Assembly (NCBI GenBank): GCA_945910005.1
Contig: OX246737.1
Coordinates: 76,101,665-76,165,664, forward strand
Direction: 5' to 3'
Length of the DNA stretch: 64,000 nucleotides
From: Isoperla grammatica
Lineage: Eukaryota; Arthropoda; Insecta; Plecoptera; Perlodidae
Under the pieces are notes generated by a model. The model ran no database searches. It was not told the DNA's origin and saw only the letters and a program-made list of their open reading frames with translations. Shown here piece by piece: positions 1 through 11,469 of this stretch (its first letter is position 1; each line of letters opens with the position of its first letter). Made by a program: the position numbers and the translations under genes.

Positions 1-615
1 GCCTCTAAGGCGTGACCTTCTGTCGTATGAGCAGGCTGGGCCGTCGCTGATGCGCGTAAGGTCGACTAGCAAGATTTGAGTGAGATCCACATTTCAAACA
101 AACAAGCCGCGCCAAGAAACCGTTGTACAACTAGCAAATATAAAAATAGAACCTATCAACACGCTCATTGGATCTGATAGATCGGCGAATGGTGTACATC
201 ACCAAGCAAGTGTATTTTTTTCTTACGGTTGATTTCTTAATATGACAAACTGGTAATATAGCACTGAATTTAACATTCCGTCTCGATATGTTTATAACTT
301 ATATGTATAATTCATTTTTTAACAAATACTGTATACATACCAGACGTTTGTGAGAAGTTTATAAATAATAAATAATTCCACTTCATTTGTATGATTTACA
401 AATCCTGAACCTAATATTGCACATTCAAGTCAACTTGACGCGCCGATCTGTCAGATCCAATGAGCGTGTTGATAGGTTATATTTTCATATTTTCTACTTG
501 TACAACGTTTCTTGGCGCAGCTTGTTCGTTTTAAATGTGGATCTCGCTAGTCGAACTTACGCGCATCAGCGACGGCCCAGCCTGCTCATACGACAGAAGG
601 TCACGCCTTAGAGGC
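1..615. mobile_element. Long-TIR foldback element (left end at window edge)
   Basis: Bases 1 to about 190 are the reverse complement of about 424 to 615 at roughly 90 percent identity by eye. Both outer ends read GCCTCTAAGGCGTGACC. The spacer of about 230 bp is AT-rich with no coding potential. It looks like a non-autonomous foldback DNA transposon. The left terminus coincides with the window start, so the target duplication cannot be read and the superfamily is unknown. Confidence 0.75.
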
Positions 616-3250
616 GAGATTCCCGCAGCAGCCACACGCAAGATGATCATTTACGATCAATAACTCCCTCATCGCTGCATGTAAATTTTTCGTAATACTT
701 TCAAAATACGTAGAATTGTAGTTCCCATAAACGATTTCAAATAAGTCTCCCGCTAAAAAAATTATTTTCATAGCTAGAGCGAGATAAGTGGTTTTTCGCC
801 TATGTCTTCAATGTTATCTATGTCATATGCGAGCTTCCAAAACTCGCCGCAGCGCTGTTAATGAAACTGGTCAATTCATTATTACATTAATAACTGATAT
901 AGGTACTTACTTGAACATAGGCAATATGGGTATCAAAAAAAAGCTGCTATGTTGATTTTAATATCGGTACTCTCATCAGGGTCATGCAAACAAATTTACC
1001 AAGTTTTTTAGGGGGTGGAAAGAAAGGGGGGGGGGATTAATAAATAATATCTTCAAACGTATCAAAGGAAAGCTATTAATACGTTGTTATTAGTAAAAAT
1101 ACTTTTAGTGAGTGATAAAATACAAAATATCCTAGTGTTCGGCTAATGAGGGGGGGGGGGGGGGGGGAGGCGGTAAAACGCGTCCTCATAACTTAATTTT
1201 ACGTCTGTTTTGACACTCATTGTGTCATTGATGTTAATAAGTTTAGCAAAATTGTGTTTTGATTGATAGATAGCTCCATCATATTGGTCTAGACTCTATT
1301 CGCGTTTAAACCCAAAGTGGCTGAACTCTGGCGGACAAATCGAGAACCAGTACAGCCGGGATAGGTTACGGAATGATGGCCGGTATTCGTTGTGGAGAGT
1401 ATGAGCGTTGAGTGAATTTCTCACTCAACGGTATGAGTGAGTTACATGATCATTATTGTCGGGCAGTAAACTTGTTAAGATGGACAATCAATACCTTGTT
1501 GATCTATGCCACAATGTAGCAACCGGCGAGCGAAACAAATATTCTCTCAATACTTACGAAGTGTTTTAAAATCCGAATGCGCGCTTACGCAGTTGCGTAG
1601 GTGTCAAAATGCATGCTGGTATGGTATTCAGTCTAAAAAAAATACACATATTTTTCTATTTTGTGCCCTTAAATAAATCATTTTGTAAAATATATTTCGT
1701 AGATGCTGTGTAAGAAAAAGTGCATAGGTAGTCCTAACATAAATTGACATTTGGGCAGGCCCTACTCACATATTGGAGGGGATTTTTTTTAATTTATAAA
1801 TTTTATAAAAAAAATACTAAATATGCGTAAGGTATATTATGTGTACTTGATGGTTCAACAGAATTGTGACAGTGTATTTGTTGGGGGGTGATGATACAAA
1901 TATAATTCTTAATGTTATTTTAAACCTCCAATACTGAATTCAGCATTATACAGGAAAATTAACCTCAAGTGTAGATTGCGTGCGTGTGGGATGTGGGTGT
2001 AAGGGGGTGGGAGACATAAAACACCTCAACTACCATTACCAATAATCATAACAGGCTATACTGGTACAAAATGACCAACTTAAAACGTATTTTTAGAATC
2101 CAACATTTAGCATGCCTATGCATATGCCTATCAGATTCAGCTGCGTTGCAATTACCTTTAGCTTTAGCAAGTATAGGCCTATGTCGTAGAGAACACTAAT
2201 TTCTGGTTTTGGGGGCTTGGGAGGACCTAGGGGGGGGGGGGGGGGAGTTCGGTGGGCGTTTAGGTAGAAAAGAGGGCCAGGATGAATGAAAAGAAATTTG
2301 AAGAAGGGATAAAAGAGGAATTGTGATCCGAAATATGAACGGGAGCCCTCTTTCCCTTACTTACATATAGAAAATAGTCATGTTTATACACTTCCTCGAA
2401 CCTGCTTTATATGAGCAAGTAGCGTTAACTTCGTTGTTCTCATCTGCGCAGTTTGTATTCAAGTTTATCAGATATGGTTTTTGCATGTAATTATGATCTC
2501 TGAAGGGATGCTTGCCTACATAGTACCCATTTACTTAATATTATTCCTTTAAAATTAAACGATAACCGTCTAAAATCCTATTTGCTTCGACAAATGATCG
2601 CTGTATGTTCCCAACAAACGCGTTTATATGATAAATGTGTATCACAGACACCATCACCCTGTCACTCACTAACCTACTGCCAGAAACGTATGGAACACAG
2701 GTTAGCCGTGCGTTGTTTATCCCGGCTCGGACGGCCATGATGGTCGCGACGGTGGCGCGCCTACATCTCGATTTAAAGGCGAATAGCCAAGAGTCTATAC
2801 TCTAGAGAAATCTTATAAAAACCTGTGTAATAGGCCTATAATAATGTGGGGCATATCAGAAGCAAATATCATAAGACTACTGTAGCATTTTATAGCTACG
2901 ATAATGAGGCTTCACCAAAAGTCATCACATATATTATTTGAAACGGAATGGTGGTAACAGATTTACTACAATCCAGTAGGAGTCAAACATATCATTGTAA
3001 GTCAACCAAACTCTCAACCCAATTAAGAAAATAAAGATTCACTAAGCTTTTTGTATCGAGACTTTAAGCCAATAATATCACAGTACTTTAAGCACAGGAT
3101 GACGCCGATGTGTTACAGCAGTAGTCAACTAACCATGCGAACAGCACCCTCACTGGTAATGATACAGACTAATTGTATGTATTTCAATCTCGAAAATCCT
3201 GTTTATGATATCATCATGAAATCAGTTTCATCGCTTCTTCGCTTAGGAAC
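616..3250. other. Intergenic, no supportable gene
   Basis: AT-rich unique-looking DNA. Short open frames have no recognisable motifs or splice context. Long G homopolymers occur near 1027, 1149-1167 and 2231-2245. No transposon ends were recognised. Confidence 0.6.
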
Positions 3251-3251
3251 A

Positions 3252-3515
3252 AGTAAACGGTGACTTTGGAGCCGTCCTAGCAACGAAGCACTCAATAAAT
3301 TCAAAGTAGTTCTGAATCGCCCTTGTTGATTCTGGCATTTGTCCGCAGGTGTCCGCACTGTCCAATCATTGATTCATATGTTTCATATTTGAAATATAGA
3401 CCTTTCGATTGGTAATCGGAGCCTACAGTGTTGGTTTAGTCGCTATAAATTAATGCCCCCCACTGAAAGTCTGTTCAGTTACTGAGTGGGTAGACTATAT
3501 GAATACGAATTTATT
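3252..3515 (+). mobile_element. SINE family copy, split by a 143 bp insertion
   Basis: The core (GTAAACGGTGACTTTGGAG, then AGCAACGAAGCA) and the tail (ACTGAGTGGGTAGACTATA) match the same blocks in the copies at 6541, 19098 and 49545. Here core and tail are separated by a 143 bp segment (3302-3444) flanked by the direct repeat ATAAATT (3295-3301 and 3445-3451), which suggests a later insertion with a 7 bp target duplication. The tRNA-like head is not recognisable in this copy. Confidence 0.6.
3302..3444. mobile_element. 143 bp insertion inside a SINE, 7 bp direct repeats
   Basis: Comparison with the other SINE copies shows extra sequence here bordered by ATAAATT on both sides. No terminal inverted repeats or coding motifs are visible, so its type is unknown. 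Confidence 0.4.
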
Positions 3516-3729
3516 TATTTAACCTTCATTGGCATGTATAAACTCGGTTCACGATTTTAAACGGAGATACAGCTCCGCGTACTTTAAACTCAGATTGATA
3601 GTTTAGCCATAGGTTTCCTCTATTTTGTAAAACGACCGCAACCAGCTTTACTTCCATGTGAAGTGGGTGGTGGCAATCAGGGGCTTGGGGGTTCTCACAT
3701 TCGGCACACAGGTAGCGCTAGTAGGGTTT

Positions 3730-4310
3730 GGCTCAAACGCAAGTTCGCGCTACCGTAGCTCCGGACCGCATGCATAAGAGCGAACCTCGTTAGCGCGAAG
3801 CAACATTCGCGCTTTGATGGTTTCGCTCAAATGCAAGTTCGCGCTAACCTGGCTCGACCACTTGCAATAGAAATAAACATGATTTGAGCGAAACCTCGTT
3901 AGCGCGAAATCGCTCTAACAACATTTCGCGCTTATAGGGTTTCGCGCAACCGCCTTTTGCGCTAACGTGGTTTCGCACTTTTAGGTATTCGCGCTATTGC
4001 AGTTTCGCTCAAATGCAAGAAATATCATCAAAACTTGCGTTAGAGCGAAATTTCGCGTTGTTCAGTTTCGCTCAGTTGTTTGTAGACTAGTACACCTGAC
4101 TGCGCGAAAACGTTCGCGCGAAACTGCACTAGAGCGAAGAGAAAAGTGTCGCTCTAGCGTGGTTTCGCGCTTGTGATGTTTCGCGCGAATAGGATTTCGC
4201 TTTTCGCCCTTTTGTCGATTTGCATTTGAGCGAAATTACGTAAGGGCTAACGTGTTTTTCGCGCTAACGTAGTTTCGCGCAATAAAGAATTCGCTCTAAT
4301 GCAGCTACCC
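3730..4310. repeat. Dense field of TTTCGCGC / TTTCGCTC motifs in both orientations
   Basis: At least nine exact TTTCGCGC octamers (either strand, for example near 3902, 3923, 3939, 4102, 4115, 4162, 4178, 4257, 4272) and about fifteen TTCGCGC heptamers lie in 580 bp. They are mixed with related TTTCGCTC and TTAGCGCGAA words. Spacing is irregular (about 10-60 bp) and orientation alternates, so this is not a tandem repeat. The motif equals the E2F-type consensus TTTSGCGC. It could instead be the subterminal binding-site array of a DNA transposon. No ORF is present. Confidence 0.75.
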
Positions 4311-4537
4311 GCACCGGGCTTTAGATACACGTGCGGGGCGATTTGAGACTCCCTCCTTTTGAACGGCACACTTGCGCCATAGAGTTAGTTTAGCCTATCA
4401 ACACATTTTATCGGAACACTAACAGTCGCAGAGTTGAATCTTGTTGCACTCAATTTAGAATAAACTTGCGTTAGGTTAATACTTTAAAATATGTGTGTCT
4501 GGTCAACTCATGTGTAATGGCGGGTTCTCATGCTTTT

Positions 4538-4566
4538 ACGTCGGACGCTAACGTCGGACGATGGCA
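4538..4566. repeat. Single arm related to the 26.4 kb foldback
   Basis: TTACGTCGGACGCTAACGTC followed by GGACGATGGC resembles one arm of the foldback at 26426-26549 (TTACGTCGGATGTTGACGTC). Probably a decayed or solo copy of the same family. Confidence 0.35.
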
Positions 4567-4810
4567 CATTTTTTAGTTTGATTACTGGATACCTCAAGTT
4601 AAAATAAACGGCACCCAATTGGTTTTGGCTCGAATGGTGCATGCAGCAAGTCAAAGATACAGCTGTCAATACACGCTCGGAAACGGACCTGCGCCATCTT
4701 GCTCGTGATTAGAAGGTTAGGTTCTTACGTCATAACTCTCTAAACAATAATTTTATCATACAAATAGTACTGAAATCTCACCTTTTTGTAGATTATTGCT
4801 CTCATAATGA

Positions 4811-4931
4811 TCGGTTTCCATGGCCCTTGCCGCGCACGGTGACCAATCACAGCATTTTGCACCGCGACTGAAAACGCTGTGATTGGTCACCGCGCGCGGC
4901 ATTGCCGCGAGGCAAGGGACATGGAAACCGA
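4811..4931. mobile_element. Small foldback (hairpin) element
   Basis: TCGGTTTCCATGGCCCTTGC at the left pairs with GCAAGGGACATGGAAACCGA at the right, and inner arms each carry GACCAATCAC / GTGATTGGTC. About 50 bp arms around a short spacer. Each arm contains a CCAAT pentamer. No coding capacity. Confidence 0.7.
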
Positions 4932-5360
4932 CCGACTGACAACCGATGTTGAATAACATTGATACTTTTTAACTGTGTAAGTCCAACAGTGTGTTTTATT
5001 ATAAAAACCATTGTTGTAAAGTCAGTGCATCCTAGATGTTATTATAAAATGTCATATCAACTATCAAATATCATTGATATTATTAAGAATACTATCAAGG
5101 AGGCAGTTGTTAACAAGTGAGTTATGACGTCAAGAGCCGGTTTTGCGGGAAGCTAAAAATTTCAAACTTTAAATGCTTATAGAATAGGGAATATTCTACA
5201 TTTCCCAATATTGGTTCAATCATGTGAAATAGATAGGCCCTCATCTTCAAATGCCGGCAACATACTTTTCTCACTTCAAAATGTCACAGTTTGATTTTTA
5301 TAACGTTACAAAGTTGGAACTATTTCCTTTCCCGGGCTTTATCCCTGAAACGGATGGTTA

Positions 5361-5535
5361 AGGAGCGTTCACACAGAATGATTAAGGTTTAAGACTAGGG
5401 TTTAAGAAGGTTTTAGTGTTTAAGAACGAGTGATTAAGAAATCCAAATAACGTTGTTTTTTGTATTGTTGTTGTCCCAAGGCTTAATCCTTAAACCCTAG
5501 TCTTAAACCTTAATCATTCTGTGTGAACGCTCCTG
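5361..5535. mobile_element. MITE with about 50 bp terminal inverted repeats
   Basis: The left end GGAGCGTTCACACAGAATGA continues into TTAAGGTTTAAGACTAGGGT. The right end is its near-perfect complement ending GTGTGAACGCTCC. The spacer of about 70 bp is T-rich. No clear target duplication could be read. Superfamily not assigned. Confidence 0.75.
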
Positions 5536-5544
5536 CTGGAGCAC

Positions 5545-5702
5545 ACACTGAAATAAGGTTTTGAAATAGCAATAGTAATACGATCAACAATGAAGAAACC
5601 TTATGACTGACCAATCAGGCGTTGTAAAGTTATCACCAGCCAATGAGAAAATACTACGTTCTTATGACTATTGCTATTGCAATGACTATTTCAGTGTGGA
5701 AC
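5545..5702. mobile_element. Foldback element adjacent to the 5361 MITE
   Basis: CACACTGAAATAAGG with AAATAGCAATAGTAATACG on the left pairs with CTATTGCTATTGCAATGACT and ATTTCAGTGTG on the right. Imperfect arms of about 40 bp. The open frame starting inside it at 5643 is therefore unlikely to be a gene. Confidence 0.65.
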
Positions 5703-6040
5703 GTCACAACTGAGTACACATCATTGTTTATGAATGAATTTGCCAATCACCGCCTTGCTCAACACTGGCTAACTGCCTGCCGTGAGAGAGAGAAAGCGCT
5801 AGTCGCAAGACGCTTGAGTGGAAGCGAGACCGCGATAGCCGCAGGCGAGTGCTTGCAAAGCGGCAACCTGTTCACTACGCGGCAAGTGATCAAGAACGGA
5901 TTCATTGTAAACGACGTGAATAAGCCTATATTATTCAGATATTGCATTAAAATAAATTGAAATCAATATCCACAATTATTACAGTGGTGTTTGGCAACAA
6001 AAACAAGCTAACGGGCCCGCACGGTCGTCACGTAGGTTAA
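5703..6040. other. Unassigned, locally GC-rich stretch
   Basis: An open frame of 105 codons (5643-5960, plus) crosses it but starts inside a foldback arm and shows no domain. Nothing else was recognised. Confidence 0.4.
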
Positions 6041-6043
6041 ACT

Positions 6044-6146
6044 ATCGATCGATTATCGATATAGTGATAATCGATTCGGGACGACTGAATCGATTATTGA
6101 TCGTTTCGGCGAATAATCGTATCGATCGATATATCGATTATCAAAC
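6044..6146. repeat. Cluster of ATCGAT palindromes
   Basis: About 100 bp containing repeated ATCGAT/ATCGATTATCGAT words in both orientations, with an imperfect internal inverted repeat (CGATTCGGGAC ... GAATCGATTATTG). It may be a short foldback or a cluster of sites for a TATCGATA-type factor. Nothing in the flanks decides. Confidence 0.5.
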
Positions 6147-6540
6147 GGCAACACTAATTTTAATAGTATTATTAGTATTATTAGTATGAATATTAAATTG
6201 TATCATAAGTGATTACGCATTACATGAATATGTCAGGGAAGATGAACATATTTCAACGTTTGTTCTAAGGATCTTCGCAGGGCTTAACTTGTTATTGAAA
6301 GGGAACTGGAAAGCATGTGTTTGTCGCCTATAATTTTAACCAGCCCCGCTCATTTTGATATGCCTACAGTGTACGGTACGGCTACGATTCATAAACTTGA
6401 ACAACTTGCATTTATTTCAGCAAATACATATTTCGCAATGTTCAGAGACACGTTCGGTAGTTTGCCTGGTGGGAATTCACGATTTTTAAATCATGCTGAA
6501 AGTATTCGTACTAATTGCGAAATAAATAAATTTGTATTTA

Positions 6541-6760
6541 TAGTGCACCCACCCACTCAGTTACGAGCAACTGATTTTCAACGGGGGACATTTATACAAT
6601 TTATTATGTGCTTCGTTGCTATGACTGCTCCAAAGCCACCGTTTACAAAGTCAAATTCTAAAGCTAAAAAAACTCCAGCCTACACCAGGAATCGAACACT
6701 GGACCTTCTGCATTGGAAGCAGGAATAAAGCCACTAGTGTTCAACGAGCCCCTCAAGTAA
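6541..6760 (-). mobile_element. tRNA-derived SINE copy
   Basis: Read on the minus strand it begins with a tRNA-like head whose B box is AGTGTTCGATTCCTGG, preceded by CTTCCAATGCAGAAGGTCC. Then come the family core (AAACGGTGGCTTTGGAGCAG, AGCAACGAAGCACATAATAA) and a tail with ACTGAGTGGGTGGGTGCAC. The same order is seen at 19098-19400 and 49545-49775. The 137-codon open frame at 6315-6728 crosses it and is not a gene. Confidence 0.75.
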
Positions 6761-7138
6761 TAATAAAATAATACCGGAACGCGCGTTTGACTCAAATTAA
6801 ACCGTGTGTCCTCAAATCTGAAGTGGGTTTCCATATAAAATACATGCATTTTCAACATAACTCCATACCGGTACTTGTCTTATTATTCTAATAACAAAGC
6901 CTTAGTTTATTTCCCCTCCTGCCCCTTCCGCTACCCAAACGTTCCCGCGGCAATGGCCTATCTAGAAACTTGCAATAGCTTTCCCACGTTTCGAGCTGAT
7001 TTGGAGCGTAAGGGTGTAGTGGGGGGGGGGGGGGGGGGGGGTAGGGGACGCTTAGAGCGTCAGTACTCGGTAGCCACTGGTGCTGTGCTACCGACACTGT
7101 GCTTTGTGAATTGTGTTGTGATACAAGTGGAAGCTAAA

Positions 7139-7169
7139 ATGCCGCGTGCATCAAGAAGAAGATTGAAAG
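7139..7169 (+). CDS. Candidate exon 1 of the tyrosine-recombinase-like gene
   Basis: ATG at 7139 (A at position -3) opens a short basic exon, MPRASRRRLK plus one base, ending at a consensus donor G|GTAAGT at 7170. Thirty-one coding bases leave phase 1, which matches the acceptor of exon 2. The frame stays open upstream to 6875, so an earlier ATG (6953) is possible, but that reading crosses a G homopolymer and looks less natural. No promoter element was identified. Support is the donor quality and phase agreement only. Confidence 0.5.
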
Positions 7170-7229
7170 GTAAGTGACATATGACAATGTTTGTAAATGT
7201 CTCTGCGTACAGTAGCGGAACGCATCATC

Positions 7230-7273
<44 letters not shown>

Positions 7274-7888
7274 ATAACCTACATGAAAAAAAAAGCATTA
7301 CATACGTGCCCCCGTCTATGGATACACTTTTGTTTACGCAAGTGGTGGTGACTGTACTTCGAAAACATTATTCTAGGGCTAGACTTTGATAAGTAAATCA
7401 TTCAACATCTTGGAGACAACCATGCGCGAACACACTGGTAACCCAGCCGGCTATGCCCAAATATCCAAATCATTATTCTTTCATTAGGCCTAACCTCAGC
7501 ACATTTATGTGTTATTTCGAGAGGGGTACGCTACTATCTTTAACTTGACTGCCGGAATGGCTTGTAGTTTATAATTAAGATAAATCTGTTACGACGAATA
7601 ATCCAAGGAAATACAATTTGTGTTAGAGTGCATATATTTTTAGTTTGACATAGTTAGAAGCTCAACCCCCTAGTTATGTGACCACCGCCAAGCGTAACAA
7701 TGTGACTGATTGTAAATAATATAATATTTAATGAATAAATACGATATATCAGTCATATAATATGACTGTCGGGTTGTCATGTGAGTAAGGGGTGGTCACA
7801 GCGTTCGAGGGGAGCAGCAGGGGAGCGTCAAACTAAGAAAATCTCGAGTATACGTATTTTGTCCTGATCAACGTTCACCTATTTTCAG
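7170..7888 (+). other. Candidate intron 1
   Basis: 719 bp between donor GTAAGT (7170) and acceptor TATTTTCAG (ends 7888). It contains an (ATT)n microsatellite at about 7228-7270 and no coding frame. Confidence 0.5.
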
Positions 7889-8101
7889 AGCATGCAGGTG
7901 GTAAGCCTGCAATTCAAGTGAGATTCATAGTCGACAACGTCCTGTTCAGTTGTCCACCATCTGCAATACGTCAAAGGAGAGGAAGGATGGAAGCCAAGTG
8001 GCTGGACGGAATTTTTTATCCAGCCATCCTTGAGCCTCCCAGCACCAGCGACGAGAGCATTATTTCACCAGGAAGCCCTCCTCCTTTCACACACGATACA
8101 G
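7889..8101 (+). CDS. Candidate exon 2 of the tyrosine-recombinase-like gene
   Basis: 213 bp open without interruption in the frame set by exon 1 (phase 1 in, phase 1 out). The acceptor is CTATTTTCAG|AG and the donor ACAG|GTAAAT. It encodes residues 11-82 of the joined product: a stretch with VRFIVDNVLFSCPPS, a basic patch RQRRGRM, then AKWLDGIFYPAIL and a Ser/Pro-rich end. I recognise no known domain. The coding call rests on the length of the open frame, the protein-like composition, both splice sites and phase agreement with the flanking exons. Confidence 0.6.
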
Positions 8102-9383
8102 GTAAATCTTGCAATAGCCATCTACTTCTCTGTGTTTGATATTGGCATTACATCTTGAATATAATGCATTTCGTAAGAATAAGATCCATTGTTTAGTCTG
8201 TAGTCTGGCGGTAGAAACTACTTATTTTTCAAGTGGAAGAGTGGGGGAGAGGAGTGAATGTTACCAAATGAGTGTTGGAAATATGAATTGGGTTGTATTT
8301 GTGGACAAAGTCTGTAAACTAAAATCCGAGTAATGTGTTCTTATTTCAAAGAAGGGAGGCGGGGGGGACAAGGGGTTTAGGTTGCCGTTTCACACTACAA
8401 TTTCAAATTGTAGACAGGAGTCGCCAAATACAGTTGCCCTATACAACTCTCCAGTCACACTGCACCAGCTGACCATCGCCAACTGGCGCAACTCAATCGA
8501 GATACATTGATAATAACTAAAAGAAAAGTCATAATCACATACAAATAAACAATTTGTTTATTGGTACCCTATTTCCATTAACGTAGACTTTGTTGTGACA
8601 GTGTTCTGTAAATATTTAACCGTTCTCGTTCCTGATTGGTTCACGTGACTCGGATCTACTATTCCGCAACTATATTTTAGAGCTCGGTCTAAAAAGAGAT
8701 TGGATCGTACTGGCCCAACTGAGCTACTGCGCATGTGCCAGAGCCACCCAATTGTAACCTCTCATCTACGATTAAAATTGCCAGTTGCAATCCTAATTTG
8801 ATAAGGGCTGTAGAAAGAGCCCCGTGAAATTCTCATTTGCGAAATCATATGATTGTTATGAATATTGCCTTATTTGATAAAATAGCAGCGTTTCATGACA
8901 ACAAGAGTCCAAATTACACAAATTAAAATAGCGAACCCTCTGTTTTACGCAAAATAACCACAAACTTTCGACAACAGCCTTCTTAATTCCTATTCAACAG
9001 TGAACATTTTTCCAAGACTCGCAAAAAAAATCGTGTGCTCTTAAAATTAATAAATTTCCTTTGAAACGAAATACTTTTTGGACCATTCTTTCCGTACAGC
9101 GGGACCGGGTATAATGTTAAGGTGCATATAGGCCCAACTATGATCTATACCTGTAGAGCATGTTAATCACTCTAAAAAGTTAGAATCAATTGTATTATGT
9201 AGGCCTTTGCGAGTACAAAGTATTTCATTTTACATAGCTAAAAATACTAACAATCGTCTTTTAAAACAAAATTTGGAAAAATGTAAACCCAGTTCCACGG
9301 GGCTCTATAAAAGCTAATTTGCATTCTGTTCGACTAGGAAAACGCTGTGTGACGCGACAAGAGTGGCGAGATCATATTACATT
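8102..9383 (+). other. Intron 2, first part: no feature
   Basis: Donor GTAAAT at 8102. AT-rich sequence without recognisable repeats or exons. Confidence 0.45.
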
Positions 9384-9389
9384 CGCTCA

Positions 9390-9432
9390 CCAGTCACTCA
9401 GTCAGTCAGTCAGTCAGTCAGTCAGTCAGTCA

Positions 9433-9483
<51 letters not shown>

Positions 9484-10560
9484 AGTCAGTCAGTCAGTCA
9501 GTCAGTCAGTCAGTCAGACAGTCAGTCAGTCAGTCAGACAGTCAGTCAGTCAGTCAGTCAGACAGTCACTCAGCCAGACAGTCAGTTAGTCAGTCAGTCA
9601 GTCAGTCAGTCAGTCAGTCAGTCAGTCAGTCAGTCAGTCAGTCAGTCAGACAGTCAGACAGTCAGTCAGTCAGTCAGTCAGTCAGACAGTCAGACAGACA
9701 GTCAGACAGACAGACAGACAGTCAGTCAGTCAGTCAGTCAGTCAGTCAGTCAGTCAGTCAGTCAGTCAGTCAGTCAGTCAGTCAGTCAGACAGACAGTCA
9801 GTCAGTCAGACAGACAGTCAGTCAGTCAGTCAGTCAGTCAGACAGACAGTCAGTCAGTCAGTTAGTCAGACAGTCAGTCAGCCAGTCAGTCAGTCATTCA
9901 GTCAGTCAGACAGACAGTCAGTCAGTCAGACAGACAGTCAGTCAGTCAGACAGTCAGTCAGTCAGTCAGTCAGTCAGTCAGTCAGTCAGTCAGTCAGTCA
10001 GTCAGTCAGACAGACAGTCAGTCAGACAGAAAGTCAGTCAGTCAGACAGACAGTCAGTCAGTCAGACAGACAGTCAGTCAGTCAGACAGACAGACAGTCA
10101 GTCAGTCAGACAGACAGTCAGTCAGTCAGACAGACAGTCAGTAAGTCAGACAGACAGTCAGTCAGTCAGACAGAGAGTCAGTCAGTCAGTTAGTCAGACA
10201 GACAGTCAGTCAGTCAGCCAGTCAGTCAGTCAGTCAGTCAGTCAGTCAGACATACAGTCAGTCAGTCAGTCAGTCAGCCAGTCAGTCAGTCAGTCAGTTA
10301 GTCAGTTAGTCAGTCAGTCAGTCAGTCAGACAGACAGTCAGCCAGTCAGTCAGTCAGTCAGCCAGTCAGTCAGCCAGTCAGTCAGTCAGTCAGTCAGTCA
10401 GTCAGTCAGCCAGTCAGCCAGTCAGTCAGCCAGTCAGTCAGTCAGTCAGTCAGTCAGTCAGTCAGTCAGTCAGTCAGTCAGTCAGCCAGTCAGCCAGCCA
10501 GTCAGCCAGTCAGTCAGTCAGTCAGACAGACAGTCAGCCAGTCAGTCAGTCAGTCAGTAT
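9390..10560. repeat. (CAGT)n tetranucleotide array, about 1.17 kb
   Basis: Near-continuous CAGT units with scattered CAGA, CAGC and TAGT variants. The period of four lets stop-free frames of alternating SVSQ-like residues run through it on the plus strand; these are artefacts of the repeat. It lies inside intron 2 of the four-exon gene. Confidence 0.97.
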
Positions 10561-10705
10561 GCCGGTCAATAATAAGGGATGTTATTGTTTTTTAGGGATC
10601 GAGTATTATATTTTATATATTTTTGTATATTTTGTATATTTTATATATTTTATTTATTATTTATATATATATTTTATATTTATTTATTATATTTTATATT
10701 GACAG

Positions 10706-10723
10706 GCAAAATAGCATTTACAG
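10706..10723 (+). other. Possible 18 nt micro-exon in intron 2
   Basis: A T-rich run ending GACAG is followed after exactly 18 bases by a perfect CAG|GTAAGT donor. Eighteen bases keep the phase between exons 2 and 3 and would add six residues (K I A F T G) with no stop. Sequence alone cannot distinguish this from chance. Confidence 0.2.
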
Positions 10724-11375
10724 GTAAGTCTACTACTACTCTTCTGTGATGTACTGAATTTAAATTATTCTTTATTATATAGACATAGATGGCCCGTAAT
10801 CATTACGTAGGCAACCTTCATTCTTCGACATGCCAGCAGTGGGCGTAACCGAATTATCCGCCTCTTCCTTTTTATTATTACGTTTTTTTTAATATATATA
10901 TTCATCTGAACAGTGGATAAGGTCCAGTAGGTTGCTGCAGGAGCTCATGAAATGCAATAGCCTACATGTTATCGCACTGGTGAGTTTTGAGGATCGTCAT
11001 AGACTTTATTGTGGATAGAGAATCAATTTTTAAAATTAAATTAAAATTTTACGTGGGAATACCCGCTATAGGGTGCACAAATGTGCCCTCTTCATGGTTT
11101 AACTAGGGGTATGTACGCAAATCTAAGGCCGATCACTACAGATTGCAACCTGGCCACCGTGGCAACCATGCCATCGGATCGGGTTTGCGTAAACACCCTA
11201 GATATGTATATTAGGGTTTTGGGGTTTTGGATAGTAGGCCTACACATGTAATTTTAACATAAAATGATATGCTTTAATGTACAACAACGACAACGACAAA
11301 TGGTCGAGGGCAGTTAGTGGACTCAATTCTAGCATTCGGCTTTACGACTGAGCAAATCCTCTGGAAAAACCTTCA

Positions 11376-11460
11376 GTCAGGACTGCCGGTGGCCGGAATC
11401 GAACCGGCGACCTCACGAATTAGAGTATCGTGTGTTACCGCTGAGCCACATTGCTCGTCA
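11376..11460 (-). mobile_element. tRNA-derived sequence (SINE head)
   Basis: On the minus strand: TGGCTCAGCGGTAACACACG (A-box-like), then GGTCGCCGGTTCGATTCCGG (B box). No paired acceptor stem surrounds it, so it is not a working tRNA gene. A related sequence is at 17366-17436 on the plus strand. The body may continue leftward to about 11290. Confidence 0.6.
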
Positions 11461-11469
11461 CACCACATA

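Noticed and set aside
5643..5960. 105-codon plus-strand frame with a hydrophobic N-terminus
   Set aside because: The start lies in the arm of a foldback element and the rest has no recognisable domain.
6315..6728. 137-codon plus-strand frame
   Set aside because: It overlaps a SINE on the opposite strand and has no domain.
9319..10572. Long plus-strand open frames of SVSQ-type repeats
   Set aside because: They arise solely from the CAGT tetranucleotide array, and two overlapping frames are open at once.
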